From NCBI GenBank assembly GCA_029268325.1, contig JAJUGC010000013.1, positions 1 to 14,031 on the forward strand: DNA of 14,031 nucleotides, written 5' to 3'. This document shows positions 13,762-14,031 of this stretch, one piece after another. Positions within the stretch are counted from its first letter, which is position 1. Every line of letters starts with the position of its first letter. Source of the DNA: Gammaproteobacteria bacterium. GTDB taxonomy: Bacteria; Pseudomonadota; Gammaproteobacteria; Pseudomonadales; Oleiphilaceae. Made by a program: the position numbers and the translations under genes. Under the pieces are notes generated by a model. It did no database searches and was not told where the DNA came from. It worked only from the letters and a program-made list of their open reading frames with translations.

Positions 13762-14031
13762 ATGACAACGACGTCCCTCGACAAAAGCAAGATCAAGTTC
13801 CTGCTCTTGGAAGGTGTGCATCAGTCAGCGATCGATACGCTGAATGCCGCCGGCTATACCAACATCGAATACCACACCGGCGCCATGTCGGAAGAAGAGC
13901 TGATTGATAAGATCGGCGACGTCCACTTCATCGGCATCCGCTCCCGCACCCAACTGACTGAAAAAGTCTTCGAGGCGGCCCACAAGCTTGTCGCGGTCGG
14001 CTGCTTCTGCATCGGAACCAACCAGGTCAAT
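13762..14031 (+). CDS. serA: D-3-phosphoglycerate dehydrogenase SerA, N-terminal part
   Basis: The gene runs off the window end after 90 codons. The start ATG at 13762 is preceded by AAGGT and AGGT motifs (13746-13757). The visible residues (KIKFLLLEGVHQSAIDTLNA, then GIRSRTQLTEKVFEAA and VAVGCFCIGTNQVN) are the N-terminal substrate-domain start of E. coli-type SerA. SerA oxidises 3-phosphoglycerate to 3-phosphohydroxypyruvate, the first step of serine synthesis, and can reduce 2-oxoglutarate to D-2-hydroxyglutarate. The Rossmann domain and the regulatory ACT domain would lie beyond the window. Divergence from the D-2-hydroxyglutarate dehydrogenase gene fits metabolic coupling. Identity is secure even though partial. 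Confidence 0.95.
   Translation, partial: MTTTSLDKSKIKFLLLEGVHQSAIDTLNAAGYTNIEYHTGAMSEEELIDKIGDVHFIGIRSRTQLTEKVFEAAHKLVAVGCFCIGTNQVN

Noticed and set aside
1..14031. Search for CRISPR arrays, tRNAs, insertion sequences, integrases, toxin-antitoxin pairs and defence genes
   Set aside because: No spaced direct repeats of CRISPR size, no tRNA-like clover, and every sizeable gene belongs to a metabolic or tRNA-modification family.

Overview
The window looks like a stretch of GC-rich gammaproteobacterial chromosome, probably from a Pseudomonas-like or marine hydrocarbon-degrading lineage. That placement rests on gene content and neighbour order, not on a species match. I see no mobile element, prophage, CRISPR array, tRNA or rRNA. 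Most genes are conserved housekeeping or catabolic genes; the noteworthy signals are mainly non-coding inverted repeats.

Layout. (1) 1-3559 (+): the 3' end of a biotin-dependent acyl-CoA carboxylase alpha subunit, a short-chain dehydrogenase and a very-long-chain-type acyl-CoA synthetase. This order matches atuF-atuG-atuH, the distal end of the acyclic terpene (citronellol/geraniol) utilisation cluster of Pseudomonas. (2) 3833-6139 (+): egtB-egtD, a two-gene ergothioneine pathway. (3) 6402-8315 (+): an AzgA-type purine permease followed by apt, an uptake-plus-salvage pair. (4) 8370-9704 (-): an ABC1/AarF-family atypical kinase, convergent with apt. (5) 10043-11335 (+): tcdA, which makes cyclic t6A in tRNA, then a small hotdog-fold thioesterase, closed by a clear bidirectional terminator. 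(6) 11392-13502 (-): a FAD-linked D-2-hydroxyglutarate dehydrogenase and an FAH-family hydrolase in one transcription unit, divergent from serA, whose first 90 codons end the window.

How the genes work together. The dehydrogenase/serA pair fits a known metabolic coupling: SerA reduces 2-oxoglutarate to D-2-hydroxyglutarate as a side reaction that favours serine synthesis, and the dehydrogenase re-oxidises it. The permease would import a purine base, and Apt would convert adenine to AMP. EgtD trimethylates histidine and EgtB adds sulfur to the product.

Non-coding structure. There is a perfect 26-bp palindrome inside the apt coding region, strong hairpins without U-tracts at the permease-apt and atuF-atuG junctions, two related CT-rich/GA-rich intergenic palindromes (after atuH and after apt), a 15-bp inverted repeat at the thioesterase promoter, and a 12-bp palindrome between serA and the dehydrogenase. 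I found no convincing undescribed multi-gene system.
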